A stretch of DNA of 64,000 bases, taken from the NCBI RefSeq assembly GCF_000374145.1, contig NZ_KB893653.1, positions 1,039,923 to 1,103,922 on the forward strand, written 5' to 3'. This DNA is from Neomegalonema perideroedes DSM 15528. Lineage in GTDB: Bacteria; Pseudomonadota; Alphaproteobacteria; Rhodobacterales; Rhodobacteraceae. A model generated the notes under the pieces. That model searched no databases. It was not told the origin of the DNA and worked only from the letters and a program-made list of their open reading frames with translations. Each line of letters starts with the position of its first letter. The first letter of the stretch is position 1. A program made the translations under genes and the position numbers. Of this stretch, positions 23,551 to 32,034 are shown one piece after another.

Positions 23551-24840
23551 ATGAGCGACGCCACGCCCGGCCTGCATACTCTCGCCGTCCACGCCGGACT
23601 CGCGCCCGATCCGGCCACGGGCGCTTTGCAGACGCCCATCTATCAAACCACCTCCTTCGTCTTCAAGGACGCCGATCACGCCGCGCGGCTCTTCAACCTC
23701 GAAGAAGTCGGCTACATCTATTCGCGCCTGACCAATCCGACCGTTTCGGCGCTTCAGACCCGCCTCGCGGCTCTGGAGGGCGGCGCGGGCGCCGTGGCGA
23801 CCTCCTCGGGCCACGCCGCGCAGCTTCTGGCGCTGTTTCCGCTGCTGGAGCCGGGCCTCAACTTCGTCGTCTCCAATAAGCTTTACGGCGGTTCGGCGAA
23901 TCAATTCTCGCAGGCCTTCAAGCGCTTCGGCTGGGAGGCCCGCTTCGTCGATTTCGAGCAGCCCGGCGCCATCGAAGCCGCGCTCGACGATAAGAGCCGC
24001 GCCATCTTCTGCGAATCGCTGGCCAATCCGGGCGGCGTGGTCACCGACCTCAAGGCCGTGGCGAAGATCGCCGAGGCCCATCGGATCCCGCTGGTGGTGG
24101 ATAACACTCTGGCGACGCCGGTCCTCTGCCGCCCCATCGAGCATGGCGCGACCATCGTCGTGCATTCGACCACCAAATTCATCACCGGCAACGGCACGAC
24201 CATCGGCGGAATCGTGGTGGATTCCGGCAAATTCGACTGGGCCGGATCGGGCAAGTTCCCGGCGCTCTCGGAGCCCTCGCCCTCTTATCACGGGCTGACC
24301 TTCCACCCGACGCTCGGGGCCATGGCCTACACCTTCTACGGCATCGCCATCGGCCTGCGCGATCTCGGGGTCTCGCTCTCGCCGCAGAACGCCTTCCTGA
24401 CGATGCTCGGCTCCGAGACCCTGCCTCTGCGCGTCGCGAAGCATTCCTCCAACGCTCTGGCCGTGGCCGAATGGCTGGAGAAGCGCCCCGAAGTCGAATG
24501 GGTCTCCTACGCCGGGCTGGAATCCTCGCCCTATCGCGCGCGCTCAGAGGAATATCTCAAGGGCTCGGGCGGCTCGGTCTTCACCTTCGGGCTGAAGGGC
24601 GGATATGAGGCGGGCAAGAAATTCGTCAATTCGCTGAAGCTCTTCAGCCTCGTGGCCAATCTGGGCGATTCCCGCTCTCTGGTGGCGCATCCGGCTTCGA
24701 CCACCCATCGCCAGATGACCCCCGAGGCCCGCGCCGCCGCCGGCGCCGGGGATGAAGTGATCCGCCTCTCCATCGGCCTTGAGGACGTCGCCGACGTCTT
24801 CGCCGATCTGGAGCAGGCCCTGAAGGCCGCGACGGCCTGA
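23551..24840 (+). CDS. O-acetylhomoserine sulfhydrylase (Cys/Met metabolism PLP enzyme)
   Basis: 429 residues. The start MSDATPGLHTLAVHAGLAPD and 'TGALQTPIYQTTSFVF' are standard for MetY-type enzymes, which make homocysteine from O-acetylhomoserine and sulfide. 'IYSRLTNPTVSALQTRLAALEGG', 'VSNKLYGGSANQF', 'VVDNTLATPVLCRPIEHGA' and the PLP lysine in VHSTTKFITGNGTTIGG are present. Length agrees with MetY rather than the ~390-residue MetZ/MetB. Two adjacent ATGs (23548 and 23551); the second has better spacing from GGAG. No known SAM riboswitch was recognised in the short upstream region. zntB follows after two bases. Confidence 0.94.
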   Translation: MSDATPGLHTLAVHAGLAPDPATGALQTPIYQTTSFVFKDADHAARLFNLEEVGYIYSRLTNPTVSALQTRLAALEGGAGAVATSSGHAAQLLALFPLLEPGLNFVVSNKLYGGSANQFSQAFKRFGWEARFVDFEQPGAIEAALDDKSRAIFCESLANPGGVVTDLKAVAKIAEAHRIPLVVDNTLATPVLCRPIEHGATIVVHSTTKFITGNGTTIGGIVVDSGKFDWAGSGKFPALSEPSPSYHGLTFHPTLGAMAYTFYGIAIGLRDLGVSLSPQNAFLTMLGSETLPLRVAKHSSNALAVAEWLEKRPEVEWVSYAGLESSPYRARSEEYLKGSGGSVFTFGLKGGYEAGKKFVNSLKLFSLVANLGDSRSLVAHPASTTHRQMTPEARAAAGAGDEVIRLSIGLEDVADVFADLEQALKAATA

Positions 24841-24842
24841 AG

Positions 24843-25904
24843 ATGGGCGAAAAAGAGGGCGCGAGCGGGGGGGCGATCGGGGGCGAATCGCCGCTCGCCC
24901 GGCTGGCGGCCGGAGATCCGCCCGTGATCGACCACGGGCTTCTCGCCGCCTGGCGCTTCGACGCCGAAGGCCGGGCGCGGCGTCTGAACTGGGGGGCGGA
25001 GCTGAAAGAGGCTCCGGCGCCCGGCGAGGGCTGGGTCTGGGTCCATCTGCGGCTGAAGTCGCCGAGGGCGCGGGATTGGCTGATGGAATCCGCGGGCCTG
25101 CCCGAGGCGGCCATGTGGGCCATGCTGGAGGAGGACGTGGCGCCGCGCGTCTCGCGCTTCGACGAGGGCACGCTGATCGTCCTGCGGGCGGTGAACCTCA
25201 ATCCCGGCTCCGAGCCTGAGGATATGGTCTCCATGCGCCTCTTCGTCACGCCGACCCGGGCGGTCAGCGTGGTGACGCAGCGCATCTGGGCGGTGGGCGG
25301 CGTCATCAATGATTGCGAGGGCGGACGCGGACCCGCCACGGTCGGGGATTTCGTCGTGCGGCTGGTCGAGGATCTGCGCGCCAACGCCGAGCCGGTGCTC
25401 GACGATCTCGAAAGCGACATCGAGGCCTTCGAGCTGGACATCCTCGCGGGGCGCGATCCGCGCCCGGCCCGCCATCACGCGACCTTCAACGACGCCCGTC
25501 AGGACATGATCATCCTGCGGCGTCATTTCGCGCCTCAGGCGGAGGCTCTGCGCAAGCTGATCCAGCAGCCGCCGGAATGGCTCACCGATCCCGAGGCCAT
25601 CCGCGAGGAGGCGGTGGGATTCCAGCGCATCGTCGAGGATCTCGACGCTTTGCGCGAAAGGGCCTCCCTCGTCCGCGACGACATGTATATGCGGCTCAAC
25701 GAGCGGCAGAACCGCACGATCCTGCTTCTGTCGCTGGTTTCGGCGGTGTTTCTGCCGATCACCTTCGTGACGGGGCTGCTCGGCGCCAACGTCGGGGGGA
25801 TTCCGCTGGCGGGGAGCCGCTGGGGCTTCTGGATCATCTGCGGGATGATCGTCGCGCTGGTCGGGCTGGAGGTCTGGCTGATCAAAAGGCTGAAGCTGCT
25901 TTAG
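24843..25904 (+). CDS. zntB: ZntB-like CorA family metal transporter
   Basis: 353 residues. The large N-terminal cytoplasmic domain includes 'WVWVHLRLKSPRARDWL', 'LPEAAMWAMLEEDVAPRVSRFDEGTLIVLRAVNLNPG' and 'MVSMRLFVTPTRAVSVVTQR'. Two C-terminal membrane helices flank the pore signature LLGANVGGIP near residue 313; the GxN motif has Ala at the middle position. CorA has GMN and ZntB usually GVN, and the following 'GGIPL' favours ZntB, a zinc transporter. Two bases separate it from the preceding stop, so it is probably cotranscribed. Confidence 0.88.
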   Translation: MGEKEGASGGAIGGESPLARLAAGDPPVIDHGLLAAWRFDAEGRARRLNWGAELKEAPAPGEGWVWVHLRLKSPRARDWLMESAGLPEAAMWAMLEEDVAPRVSRFDEGTLIVLRAVNLNPGSEPEDMVSMRLFVTPTRAVSVVTQRIWAVGGVINDCEGGRGPATVGDFVVRLVEDLRANAEPVLDDLESDIEAFELDILAGRDPRPARHHATFNDARQDMIILRRHFAPQAEALRKLIQQPPEWLTDPEAIREEAVGFQRIVEDLDALRERASLVRDDMYMRLNERQNRTILLLSLVSAVFLPITFVTGLLGANVGGIPLAGSRWGFWIICGMIVALVGLEVWLIKRLKLL

Positions 25905-25931
25905 AGCGTTCAAACGCTCTAACTTCCTTCA

Positions 25932-26098
25932 TGGTCGCGTTTTCACGGCGCGAAGCCTTTTCGGCTTCTCTGGAAAACGTTCTGGTTTCTTGGTCGCGTT
26001 TTCACGACGCGAAGCCTTTCGGCTTCTCTGGAAAACATTCTGGTTTCATGGTCGCGTTTTCACGACGCGAAGCCTTTCGGCTTCGCTGGAAAACGCTC
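25932..26098. repeat. Dispersed inverted repeat, tandem triplet (copies 5-7, inverted orientation)
   Basis: Three copies beginning TGGTCGCGTTTTCACG at 25932, 25991 and 26049 (periods 59 and 58) and ending near TGGAAAACRTTC or its variants. They lie between the zntB and Lrp stops, preceded by a separate perfect hairpin AGAGCGTT/AACGCTCT at 25903-25920. The units are near-identical, indicating recent duplication. Confidence 0.88.
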
Positions 26099-26102
26099 CG
26101 GA

Positions 26103-26549
26103 TCACCGCCTGTCCAGCTTGGTCGAGAGCAGGATGACCGATTCGGTGTCCTGCACGCCCTCCACGTCGGCGAGCCGGTCCAGCACGCGGTCGAGCGCCG
26201 CCGCCCCCGGAGCCGCCACCCGCGCCAGAAGATCATAGCGTCCGCTGGCGGCGTAAAGCGCCTCCGTCTCGGGCAGAGCCTTCAGAGCCGCCGCCACCGA
26301 GGCGTAGGCGCGGGGCTCGGCCGCCACGAGGACCACCGCCCGCAGCATCCCGCGCTCCGCCGCCTCGCCGAGCCGCACCCCATAGCCTTGGATGACGCCC
26401 GTGTCCTCCAGACGGCTGAGCCGCGTCTGAGCCGTGGTCCGCGCCACCCCCAGACGCCGCGCGATCTCGGCGATGGGCGTGCGGGCGTTCTCGCGCAGGA
26501 TGGCCAGAAGCTCCCGGTCTTTGGCGCTGATCTCCACATCTTCCGGCAT
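26103..26549 (-). CDS. Lrp/AsnC family transcriptional regulator
   Basis: 148 residues. The N-terminal helix-turn-helix reads 'DRELLAILRENARTPIAEIARRLGVARTTAQTRLSRLEDTGVI', followed by the RAM ligand-binding domain ('AVVLVAAEPRAYASVAAALKALPETEALYAASGRYDLLARVAAP', 'LDRLADVEGVQDTESVILLS'). It is divergent from the decarboxylase gene starting 160 bases away; amino-acid-responsive control of that gene is likely but inferred. ATG at 26549 has GAGGAA upstream. Confidence 0.92.
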   Translation of the reverse strand: MPEDVEISAKDRELLAILRENARTPIAEIARRLGVARTTAQTRLSRLEDTGVIQGYGVRLGEAAERGMLRAVVLVAAEPRAYASVAAALKALPETEALYAASGRYDLLARVAAPGAAALDRVLDRLADVEGVQDTESVILLSTKLDRR

Positions 26550-26709
26550 AGGTTCCTCATATAGGCGATCCGACGAAAACCGACGTCTGATCTTATGAAG
26601 ATTCCGTCCTAGCGCGCAATGCGCTGATCGATTCGCACAGAAGCTTTGGGCATATTTTGCGCGTCAGGCTCGCAGCGGCCTTCGCTCTCAGGTTTCGGGA
26701 ACGCCACGG

Positions 26710-27864
26710 ATGTTTCAGGCTCCTTTCGTCTATGACGCCCCCGCGCAATTCGCCGTCTCGGCGCAGCCCGAGGCCCCCGTCTTCTGCCTGTCGCATGGCG
26801 TGCTGGCGGCCACCGCCGCGCGGTTCCTCGAAGGCTTCCCCGGCCTGACCACCTACGCCGTGAAGGCCAATCCGGAGCCCGCCGTGGTGCGCGCTCTGCT
26901 CCATGCGGGCGTGACGGCTTTCGACGTCGCTTCGCCGGAGGAGATCCGTCTCGTGCGCGCCTTCGCGCCGGAGGCCCCGCTGCATTACCACAACCCGGTC
27001 AAGAGCCGCGCCGAGATCCGCTTCGCGCTCTCGGAGGGCGTGCGCGTCTTCGCCGCCGATTGCCCGCAGGAGCTGGCCAAGATCCTTGAAGAGGCGCGCG
27101 GCCTTGTCGGCGAGCTTGAGCTTTCGGTGCGCTTCCGTCTGCCCATCGCGGGGGCGGCCTATGATTTCGGCTCGAAATTCGGCGCCGATCCCGAGCAGGC
27201 CGTCGAGCTGCTGCGCGCCGTGGCGGCGGTGGGGGCTCTGCCGAGCCTGACCTTCCACCCCGGTTCGCAATGCCTCGTCGCGACGGCCCACGCCGCCTAT
27301 ATCCGCAAAGCCGCCGAGATCGCCCGCGAGGCGGGCGTGAGCCTGCATCGTCTGAACGTGGGCGGCGGCTTTCCGGTCTCCTATGGCGAGCCGGGCGAAG
27401 TCGCGCCGCTGGAGGCCTATTTCGCCTCCATCCGCGCGGCCGCTCAGGAGGCTTTCGGCGCGGCGGTTCCGCCGCTGGTCTGCGAGCCGGGCCGCGCCAT
27501 GGTCGCCGAGGCCTGCGCGCTGGTGACCCGCGTGAAGCTGGTGCGCGGCGAGACGGTCTTCCTCAACGACGGCGTTTACGGCGGGCTCGCCGAGGCGCCG
27601 ATCCTCAAGATCCTGCCGCGTCGCCGGGTGATCTCGGCGGAGGGCGTCGAGCGCTCCGGCGCGCCGCAGCCCTTCACCGTCTTCGGCCCGACCTGCGATT
27701 CGCTCGACCGGATGCCGGGGGCGCCTCTGCTGCCTGCGGACGTCGAAGAGGGCGATTTCGTGATCTTCGAGGGCTTGGGCGCTTACGGCTCGGCCACCAC
27801 CACCCGCTTCAACGGCTATGAGGCTGCGGGCTACGCGCTGGTCTCGACCGCCGCCGCCCGCTGA
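26710..27864 (+). CDS. Ornithine/lysine decarboxylase, alanine racemase-fold (group IV)
   Basis: 384 residues. The PLP lysine is K52 in TTYAVKANPEPAVV. 'HYHNPVKSRAEIRFALSEGV', 'LSLTFHPGSQC'-like 'SLTFHPGSQCL', 'LNVGGGFPVSYGEPGE' (phosphate-binding Gly loop) and 'VCEPGRAMVAEACALV' follow. The active-site cysteine is C329 in FGPTCDSLDRMP. It makes putrescine (or cadaverine) from ornithine (or lysine), feeding polyamine synthesis; specificity cannot be read off. ATG at 26710. A divergent Lrp regulator and a strong terminator frame it as a single-gene unit. Confidence 0.93.
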   Translation: MFQAPFVYDAPAQFAVSAQPEAPVFCLSHGVLAATAARFLEGFPGLTTYAVKANPEPAVVRALLHAGVTAFDVASPEEIRLVRAFAPEAPLHYHNPVKSRAEIRFALSEGVRVFAADCPQELAKILEEARGLVGELELSVRFRLPIAGAAYDFGSKFGADPEQAVELLRAVAAVGALPSLTFHPGSQCLVATAHAAYIRKAAEIAREAGVSLHRLNVGGGFPVSYGEPGEVAPLEAYFASIRAAAQEAFGAAVPPLVCEPGRAMVAEACALVTRVKLVRGETVFLNDGVYGGLAEAPILKILPRRRVISAEGVERSGAPQPFTVFGPTCDSLDRMPGAPLLPADVEEGDFVIFEGLGAYGSATTTRFNGYEAAGYALVSTAAAR

Positions 27865-27888
27865 AGCCCCCGCTTCGCGCAAAAAAAG

Positions 27889-27918
27889 CCCGGCCCTCCG
27901 AAAGGAGGGCCGGGTTTT
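27889..27918. terminator. Bidirectional terminator after the decarboxylase
   Basis: CCCGGCCCTCC (27889-27899), GAAA tetraloop, GGAGGGCCGGG (27904-27914), then TTTT, with a seven-A run on the left. It serves the decarboxylase and also the convergent periplasmic-protein gene ending at 27920. Confidence 0.92.
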
Positions 27919-27919
27919 C

Positions 27920-28360
27920 TCATTTCACGACGATCGGGACCAAAGCCGTGACCGGGCGGCCCTCCAAGAGGACCGGCTGATGATGGTCGTCGGCGAGCAG
28001 CACCCCGATCACATGCGGGCCTTTGGGCTCGGCGCAGGCACCGAGATTGGCTTTGATGAGATCGCCGCCGAAGTCGCTGTTCATGCTGTTATAGGACCGC
28101 CCCGGCAGATTGCAGGAATCTCCGTCGGGGTCGATCCTCATATGGACATGGCCGCAGCGGGCGTCCTCGCCGCAGGAGCCCGCAGGCATGAGGCGGAAAT
28201 TGCTCCGCACGACCACGCCCACGACGCCTAAAGGATCGGAGCCGATTTCGACGGTCGAGCCGGCGGGCGGCCAAACGACTTCCAGAATGGGCGGCTCTTC
28301 GGCCTGAGCGGGCGCGGCGGCGGTCAGAGCGAGGAGCAGAAGCGGGAGCAGGCGCGGCAT
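27920..28360 (-). CDS. Small secreted protein of unknown function, next to a TetR regulator
   Basis: 146 residues. MPRLLPLLLLALTAAAPAQA is a clear Sec signal peptide. The mature ~126 residues are beta-rich: 'ILEVVWPPAGSTVEIGSDPLGVVGVVVRSNF', then SCGEDARCGHVHMRIDPDGD and 'CNLPGRSYN', ending in 'DDHHQPVLLEGRPVTALVPIVVK'. Four cysteines could form two disulfides, and the His-rich GHVHM and DDHH segments could bind metal. No family recognised. ATG at 28360 has GGAGGAA. A 19-bp palindrome lies 21 bases upstream, pointing to control by the divergent TetR protein. Confidence 0.75.
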   Translation of the reverse strand: MPRLLPLLLLALTAAAPAQAEEPPILEVVWPPAGSTVEIGSDPLGVVGVVVRSNFRLMPAGSCGEDARCGHVHMRIDPDGDSCNLPGRSYNSMNSDFGGDLIKANLGACAEPKGPHVIGVLLADDHHQPVLLEGRPVTALVPIVVK

Positions 28361-28380
28361 AAGAGGTTCCTCCGGGAATC

Positions 28381-28399
28381 ATGTAATCAATGATTACAT
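28381..28399. promoter_or_regulatory. Perfect 19-bp palindromic operator between the TetR gene and its divergent neighbour
   Basis: ATGTAATCA (28381-28389), one base, TGATTACAT (28391-28399). The ATTACA half-sites and the location between the divergent genes are typical of TetR-family operators. Presumed site for the adjacent regulator. Confidence 0.8.
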
Positions 28400-28464
28400 T
28401 ATCTCGCCTCCCTCCGGCAAGCGCCTCTTGCGCGGCGGCGCCCGAACAGGCGATATGCGCGGCC

Positions 28465-29124
28465 ATGACTTCAAAGACCCATGCGGAGGACGCCCCGCCA
28501 AGGCGCTATCATCACGGCGATCTCGCCGAGGCGCTGGTCGCGGCGGCGGTGGAGATCATCGAGGAGAAGGGCGTCGAGCAATTGTCGATGCGAGAGGCCG
28601 CGCGGCGGGCGGGAGTCTCGCCGGGGGCGCCTTTCCGGCATTTCCGCTCAAAAACGGCCTTGCTCACCGCTCTGGCGGAGCAGGCGGGGGGGCGGCTGAC
28701 GGAGGCCGTCGCGGCGGCTCTGGCCGAAGCGGGAGAGGCGGATCCGCTCGCGGCCTTCGAGGCCATCGGCGTGGGCTATCTGCGCTGGGCGCTGAAGAAT
28801 CCGACGCATTTCCAGATCGTCAGTTCGCGCGCTCTGGTGGATTTCGAAGGCTCGGAGATTCTGCGCGGCCAGAACGCCGCCATTCGTCGCCGCATGGTCG
28901 GATTGCTGGAGGCGGCGCGGCGTCAGGGGCGGCTGGCCGAGGATCTGAAGCTCGAAGAGGCGATGCTCTCCGCTCGGGCGCTGGTCTATGGGCTGGCGCG
29001 CATGGCCGCGGACGGGCATTTGCCGGAATGGTCGCCCGCCGCCCCGATGGAGACGGCGGGCCCCGAAGAGCGGTTGCGGGGGGCCTTGCGGCTGTTCATG
29101 GGGGCGCTGGCCCCTAAAGGATGA
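28465..29124 (+). CDS. TetR/AcrR family transcriptional regulator (WHG-type C-terminal domain)
   Basis: 219 residues. After a short polar N-terminus comes 'RRYHHGDLAEALVAAAVEIIEEKGVEQLSMREAARRAGVSPGAPFRHFRSKTALL', the TetR helix-turn-helix with HHGDL, which marks the WHG subgroup. The ligand domain includes 'FEAIGVGYLRWALKNPTHFQIVSSRAL' and 'ARALVYGLARMAADGHLPEW'. ATG at 28465 is chosen; an in-frame start at 28390 would lie inside the operator. Probably represses itself and the divergent secreted protein. Confidence 0.92.
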   Translation: MTSKTHAEDAPPRRYHHGDLAEALVAAAVEIIEEKGVEQLSMREAARRAGVSPGAPFRHFRSKTALLTALAEQAGGRLTEAVAAALAEAGEADPLAAFEAIGVGYLRWALKNPTHFQIVSSRALVDFEGSEILRGQNAAIRRRMVGLLEAARRQGRLAEDLKLEEAMLSARALVYGLARMAADGHLPEWSPAAPMETAGPEERLRGALRLFMGALAPKG

Positions 29125-29144
29125 GCGGGGGAATGAGCAGGGGC

Positions 29145-30548
29145 TCAGCGTCCGCCGCCCTGCTCCTGAAACAGATGATAGATCGACAGCCCATGCACGA
29201 GGTCCACCGCATAGGCGAGCTGGTGATCCTCCTCGCGGAGCTTCTGAGCCTCCTCGCGGCGCTTGCGCTCCTCCTCGACGCGGGCCTTGGCCGCGTCTTC
29301 GTCTTCGCCGTTGTCGTTGCGCAAAGAGCCGCGCAGGCCAGCCTCAGAACGCGCATGGGCGGCCGAGGCCGGAGCGGCGGGGGGCTCGACGGCCTCCTCG
29401 CCGATGAGGATGTCCGGCTCGATGCCGAGCGCCTGAATCGAGCGGCCCGAAGGCGTGTAATAGCGCGCCGTGGTCAGGCGCAGGGCGCCGTAGCCCGGCA
29501 GAGGCATGATGGTTTGGACCGAGCCCTTGCCGTAAGTCTTCTCGCCGACGATCACCGCCCGGCGATGATCCTGCAAGGCCCCCGCCACGATCTCCGAGGC
29601 TGAGGCGGAGCCGCCGTTGACCAGCACCACCAGAGGCAGGCCGCCGGTGATGTCGCCGGGATGGGCGTTGTAGCGGTCGGCCATGCGCGGATCGCGGCCG
29701 CGGGTCGAGACGATTTCGCCCTGTTCGAGGAAGGCGTCGGAGACCTCCACCGCCTGACTCAGCAGACCGCCCGGATTGCCGCGCAGATCCAGAACGAAGC
29801 CGCGCAGCTTCTCGCCGAGCTGCTCCTGAAGGGCGATCACCCCGGTCTGGAGATTTTCAAAGGTCTGTTCGGTGAAGCCGCTCATTTGCAGATACCCGAC
29901 GTCGCCCTTGGCGGACCAGCGCACGGCTTTGATGCGGATCACGTCGCGCACGATCTCCACGTCGAAGATCCGGTCTTCGGCCTCGCCGCTTTCGGAGGCG
30001 GGGCGTTTGATCGTCAGAATGATCTTGGAGCGCACCGGCCCGCGCATCCGCGCCACGGAATCGTCCAGCGAGACGCCTTCGAGGGAATCGCCGTCGATAT
30101 GGGTGATGAGGTCGCCGCTTTTGAGTCCGGCGCGTTCGGCGGGGGTGTCCTCGATGGGCGAGGTGACGCGCACCACGCCCTTCTCCATGCCGACGTTCAG
30201 CCCAAGCCCGCCGAATTCGCCGCGGATCTGGGTCTGGGCGTCGGTGAAGTCCTTGGCGCCCATGTAGCTCGAATGGGGATCCAGCGAATAGGCCATCCAG
30301 TTCAGCGCGGCCTCGACGGTCTCCTGTTCGTCGATGGGCTCGACGTAATGGGCGCGGGCCAGATCGAAGACCTCGCCGACGAGCTGAAGCTGATCGTAAA
30401 CCGCGTCCTGCTCCGCCGCCGCCTTGAGTCCGGCGGGCGGAACGCCCTCCGCCGAGCTGGGCGAAGAGAAATGCGCGCTCAGGGCGAAGCCGGCGACGGC
30501 CCCGAAAAGGGCGGCCATAAGGGGAGCTTTGGTCTGAGCTTTGGTCAC
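29145..30548 (-). CDS. S41 family carboxy-terminal processing peptidase (second of a tandem pair)
   Basis: 467 residues. An N-terminal membrane/signal segment (LMAALFGAVAGFALSAHFS) exports it to the periplasm. The PDZ domain (~115-180) contains EFGGLGLNVGMEKGVVRVTS and 'GDLITHIDGDSLEGVSLDD'. The protease core has 'GFVLDLRGNPGGLLSQAVEVSDAFL', the catalytic serine in NGGSASASEIVAGAL (311-325) and lysine K341 in TYGKGSVQ. The C-terminus is a charged helix (KARVEEERKRREEAQKLREE) ending in AVDLVHGLSIYHLF. The start is GTG at 30548, AAAGG upstream. About half identical by eye to the next gene upstream. Confidence 0.92.
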   Translation of the reverse strand: MTKAQTKAPLMAALFGAVAGFALSAHFSSPSSAEGVPPAGLKAAAEQDAVYDQLQLVGEVFDLARAHYVEPIDEQETVEAALNWMAYSLDPHSSYMGAKDFTDAQTQIRGEFGGLGLNVGMEKGVVRVTSPIEDTPAERAGLKSGDLITHIDGDSLEGVSLDDSVARMRGPVRSKIILTIKRPASESGEAEDRIFDVEIVRDVIRIKAVRWSAKGDVGYLQMSGFTEQTFENLQTGVIALQEQLGEKLRGFVLDLRGNPGGLLSQAVEVSDAFLEQGEIVSTRGRDPRMADRYNAHPGDITGGLPLVVLVNGGSASASEIVAGALQDHRRAVIVGEKTYGKGSVQTIMPLPGYGALRLTTARYYTPSGRSIQALGIEPDILIGEEAVEPPAAPASAAHARSEAGLRGSLRNDNGEDEDAAKARVEEERKRREEAQKLREEDHQLAYAVDLVHGLSIYHLFQEQGGGR

Positions 30549-30649
30549 GGGGAGCGCCTTTCAGGGAGCGGTCGAAGCTGGCGCGGGGCCTCCGCGCGGG
30601 GAATGGACTCCGCCCCGCCGGAGGACCGGCGGGGCGGGTGGGAGAAAGC

Positions 30650-32026
30650 TTACTCGGCGGCTTGTTTGAAATCTCGGTAAACCGCGAGCCCGTGGAGCAG
30701 ATCCACCGCATAGGAGAGCTGATAATCCTCCTCGCGGAGCTTGGCGGCGGCTTCGCGGGCCTCATGCTCGGCCTTGATCCGCGCGCGCTCCTCCTCGGTG
30801 AGATCCTTGTTCGCGAGGGAGTTGCGCAGGCTGGATTCCGAGCGCGAAGCGGCGGTCGCGGCTTCGGGGGTCTGGATCTTCAGATTGCCGACCACGATGT
30901 CCGGCTCGATGCCGAGGCCCTGAATCGAGCGGCCCGAAGGCGTGTAGTAGCGCGCCGTGGTCAGGCGGATGGCGCCGCGCGCCGCCAGAGGCATGATCGT
31001 CTGCACGGAGCCCTTGCCGAAGGTCTTCTGACCCACGACGACGCCGCGCCGGTGATCCTGAAGCGCGCCCGCCACGATCTCCGCCGCCGAGGCCGAGGAG
31101 CCGTTGACCAGCACCACGATGGGCAGGCCGCCGGTCAGATCGCCCGGCTGAGCGTTGTAGCGGTCGGCGTCGCGGGGCTCGCGGCCGCGGGTGGAGACGA
31201 TTTCGCCGCGCTCAAGGAAGGCGTCGGAGACCGCCACGGCCTGACTCAGCAAACCGCCCGGATTATTGCGCAGATCCAGCACGTAGCCGCGCAGCTTATC
31301 CTCGCCGATCTCCTCCTTCAGCGCCTTGATCCCGGCTTCGAGATTGTCATAGGTCTGTTCGCTGAAGCGGGTCATGCGCAGATAGCCGATGTCGCCTTTG
31401 GCCTCCCAGCGCACGGCCCGCACGCGGATCACGTCGCGCTCGAGCTCAAGGTCGAAGGTCTCCGGCGAGGCGGCGGAGACGTCGTCCTCGGAGGGCGCGC
31501 GGTAGATGCTCAGGGTGACCTTGGACTTGATCGGGCCGCGCATCTTCTCGACCGCTTGGTTCAGCGTCAGCCCGTCGACGGATTCGCCGTCGATATGGGT
31601 GATGACGTCGCGGCCCTGAATTCCGGCGCGGGCGGCGGGAGTCTCGTCGATGGGCGACACGACGGTCAGGATGCCGTTCTCCATCGTGACCTCCATGCCG
31701 AGGCCGCCGAATTCGCCGCGGGTTTCGGTCTGCATGTCCTTATAGGCCTCGGGCGGCATATAGCCCGAATGCGGATCCAGAGAGGCGAGCATGCCGTTGA
31801 TCGCGGCTTCGAGAACCTTCTGATCGTCGATGGGCTCGACGTAATCCTTGCGCATGCGCTCGAAGACGTCGCCGAAGAGGTTCAGATAATCATAGGTGTC
31901 GGAGGCCGGCGCCGCAGGCTGGACGGCGGCCGCGGTCTCCTGGGCGACGCTCGGGGCGATGAAGGGGGCGCCGAACCCAAGGCCCACGGCGAGGCCGAGC
32001 ACGGCGGCCATTGCGGTTTTATTCAT
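30650..32026 (-). CDS. ctpA: S41 family carboxy-terminal processing peptidase CtpA (first of a tandem pair)
   Basis: 458 residues from ATG at 32026 (or 462 from GTG at 32038, overlapping the envC stop as GTGA). Signal segment 'MAAVLGLAVGLGFGAPFIAP'. PDZ: EFGGLGMEVTMENGILTVVS, 'GRDVITHIDGESVDGLTLNQAV'. Core: 'GYVLDLRNNPGGLLSQAVAVSDAFL', the serine region NGSSASAAEIVAGAL, and lysine in TFGKGSVQ. C-terminal charged helix and AVDLLHGLAVYRDF as in its paralogue. The envC-ctpA order is standard in alphaproteobacteria, where CtpA processes or degrades envelope proteins, including peptidoglycan hydrolases. Confidence 0.94.
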   Translation of the reverse strand: MNKTAMAAVLGLAVGLGFGAPFIAPSVAQETAAAVQPAAPASDTYDYLNLFGDVFERMRKDYVEPIDDQKVLEAAINGMLASLDPHSGYMPPEAYKDMQTETRGEFGGLGMEVTMENGILTVVSPIDETPAARAGIQGRDVITHIDGESVDGLTLNQAVEKMRGPIKSKVTLSIYRAPSEDDVSAASPETFDLELERDVIRVRAVRWEAKGDIGYLRMTRFSEQTYDNLEAGIKALKEEIGEDKLRGYVLDLRNNPGGLLSQAVAVSDAFLERGEIVSTRGREPRDADRYNAQPGDLTGGLPIVVLVNGSSASAAEIVAGALQDHRRGVVVGQKTFGKGSVQTIMPLAARGAIRLTTARYYTPSGRSIQGLGIEPDIVVGNLKIQTPEAATAASRSESSLRNSLANKDLTEEERARIKAEHEAREAAAKLREEDYQLSYAVDLLHGLAVYRDFKQAAE

Positions 32027-32034
32027 CACGAGAG

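Noticed and set aside
25932-26098. CRISPR-like array
   Set aside because: The units are adjacent copies of a dispersed palindrome also found singly elsewhere; spacers are only ~10 bases and there are no cas genes.
25990-26137. Small peptides rich in FSRREAFxLxWKT encoded by the repeat copies
   Set aside because: The same peptide arises wherever the inverted repeat is read; it is a repeat artefact, not a gene family.
28390-28464. Longer TetR start
   Set aside because: It would begin inside the palindromic operator and adds residues unlike the family.
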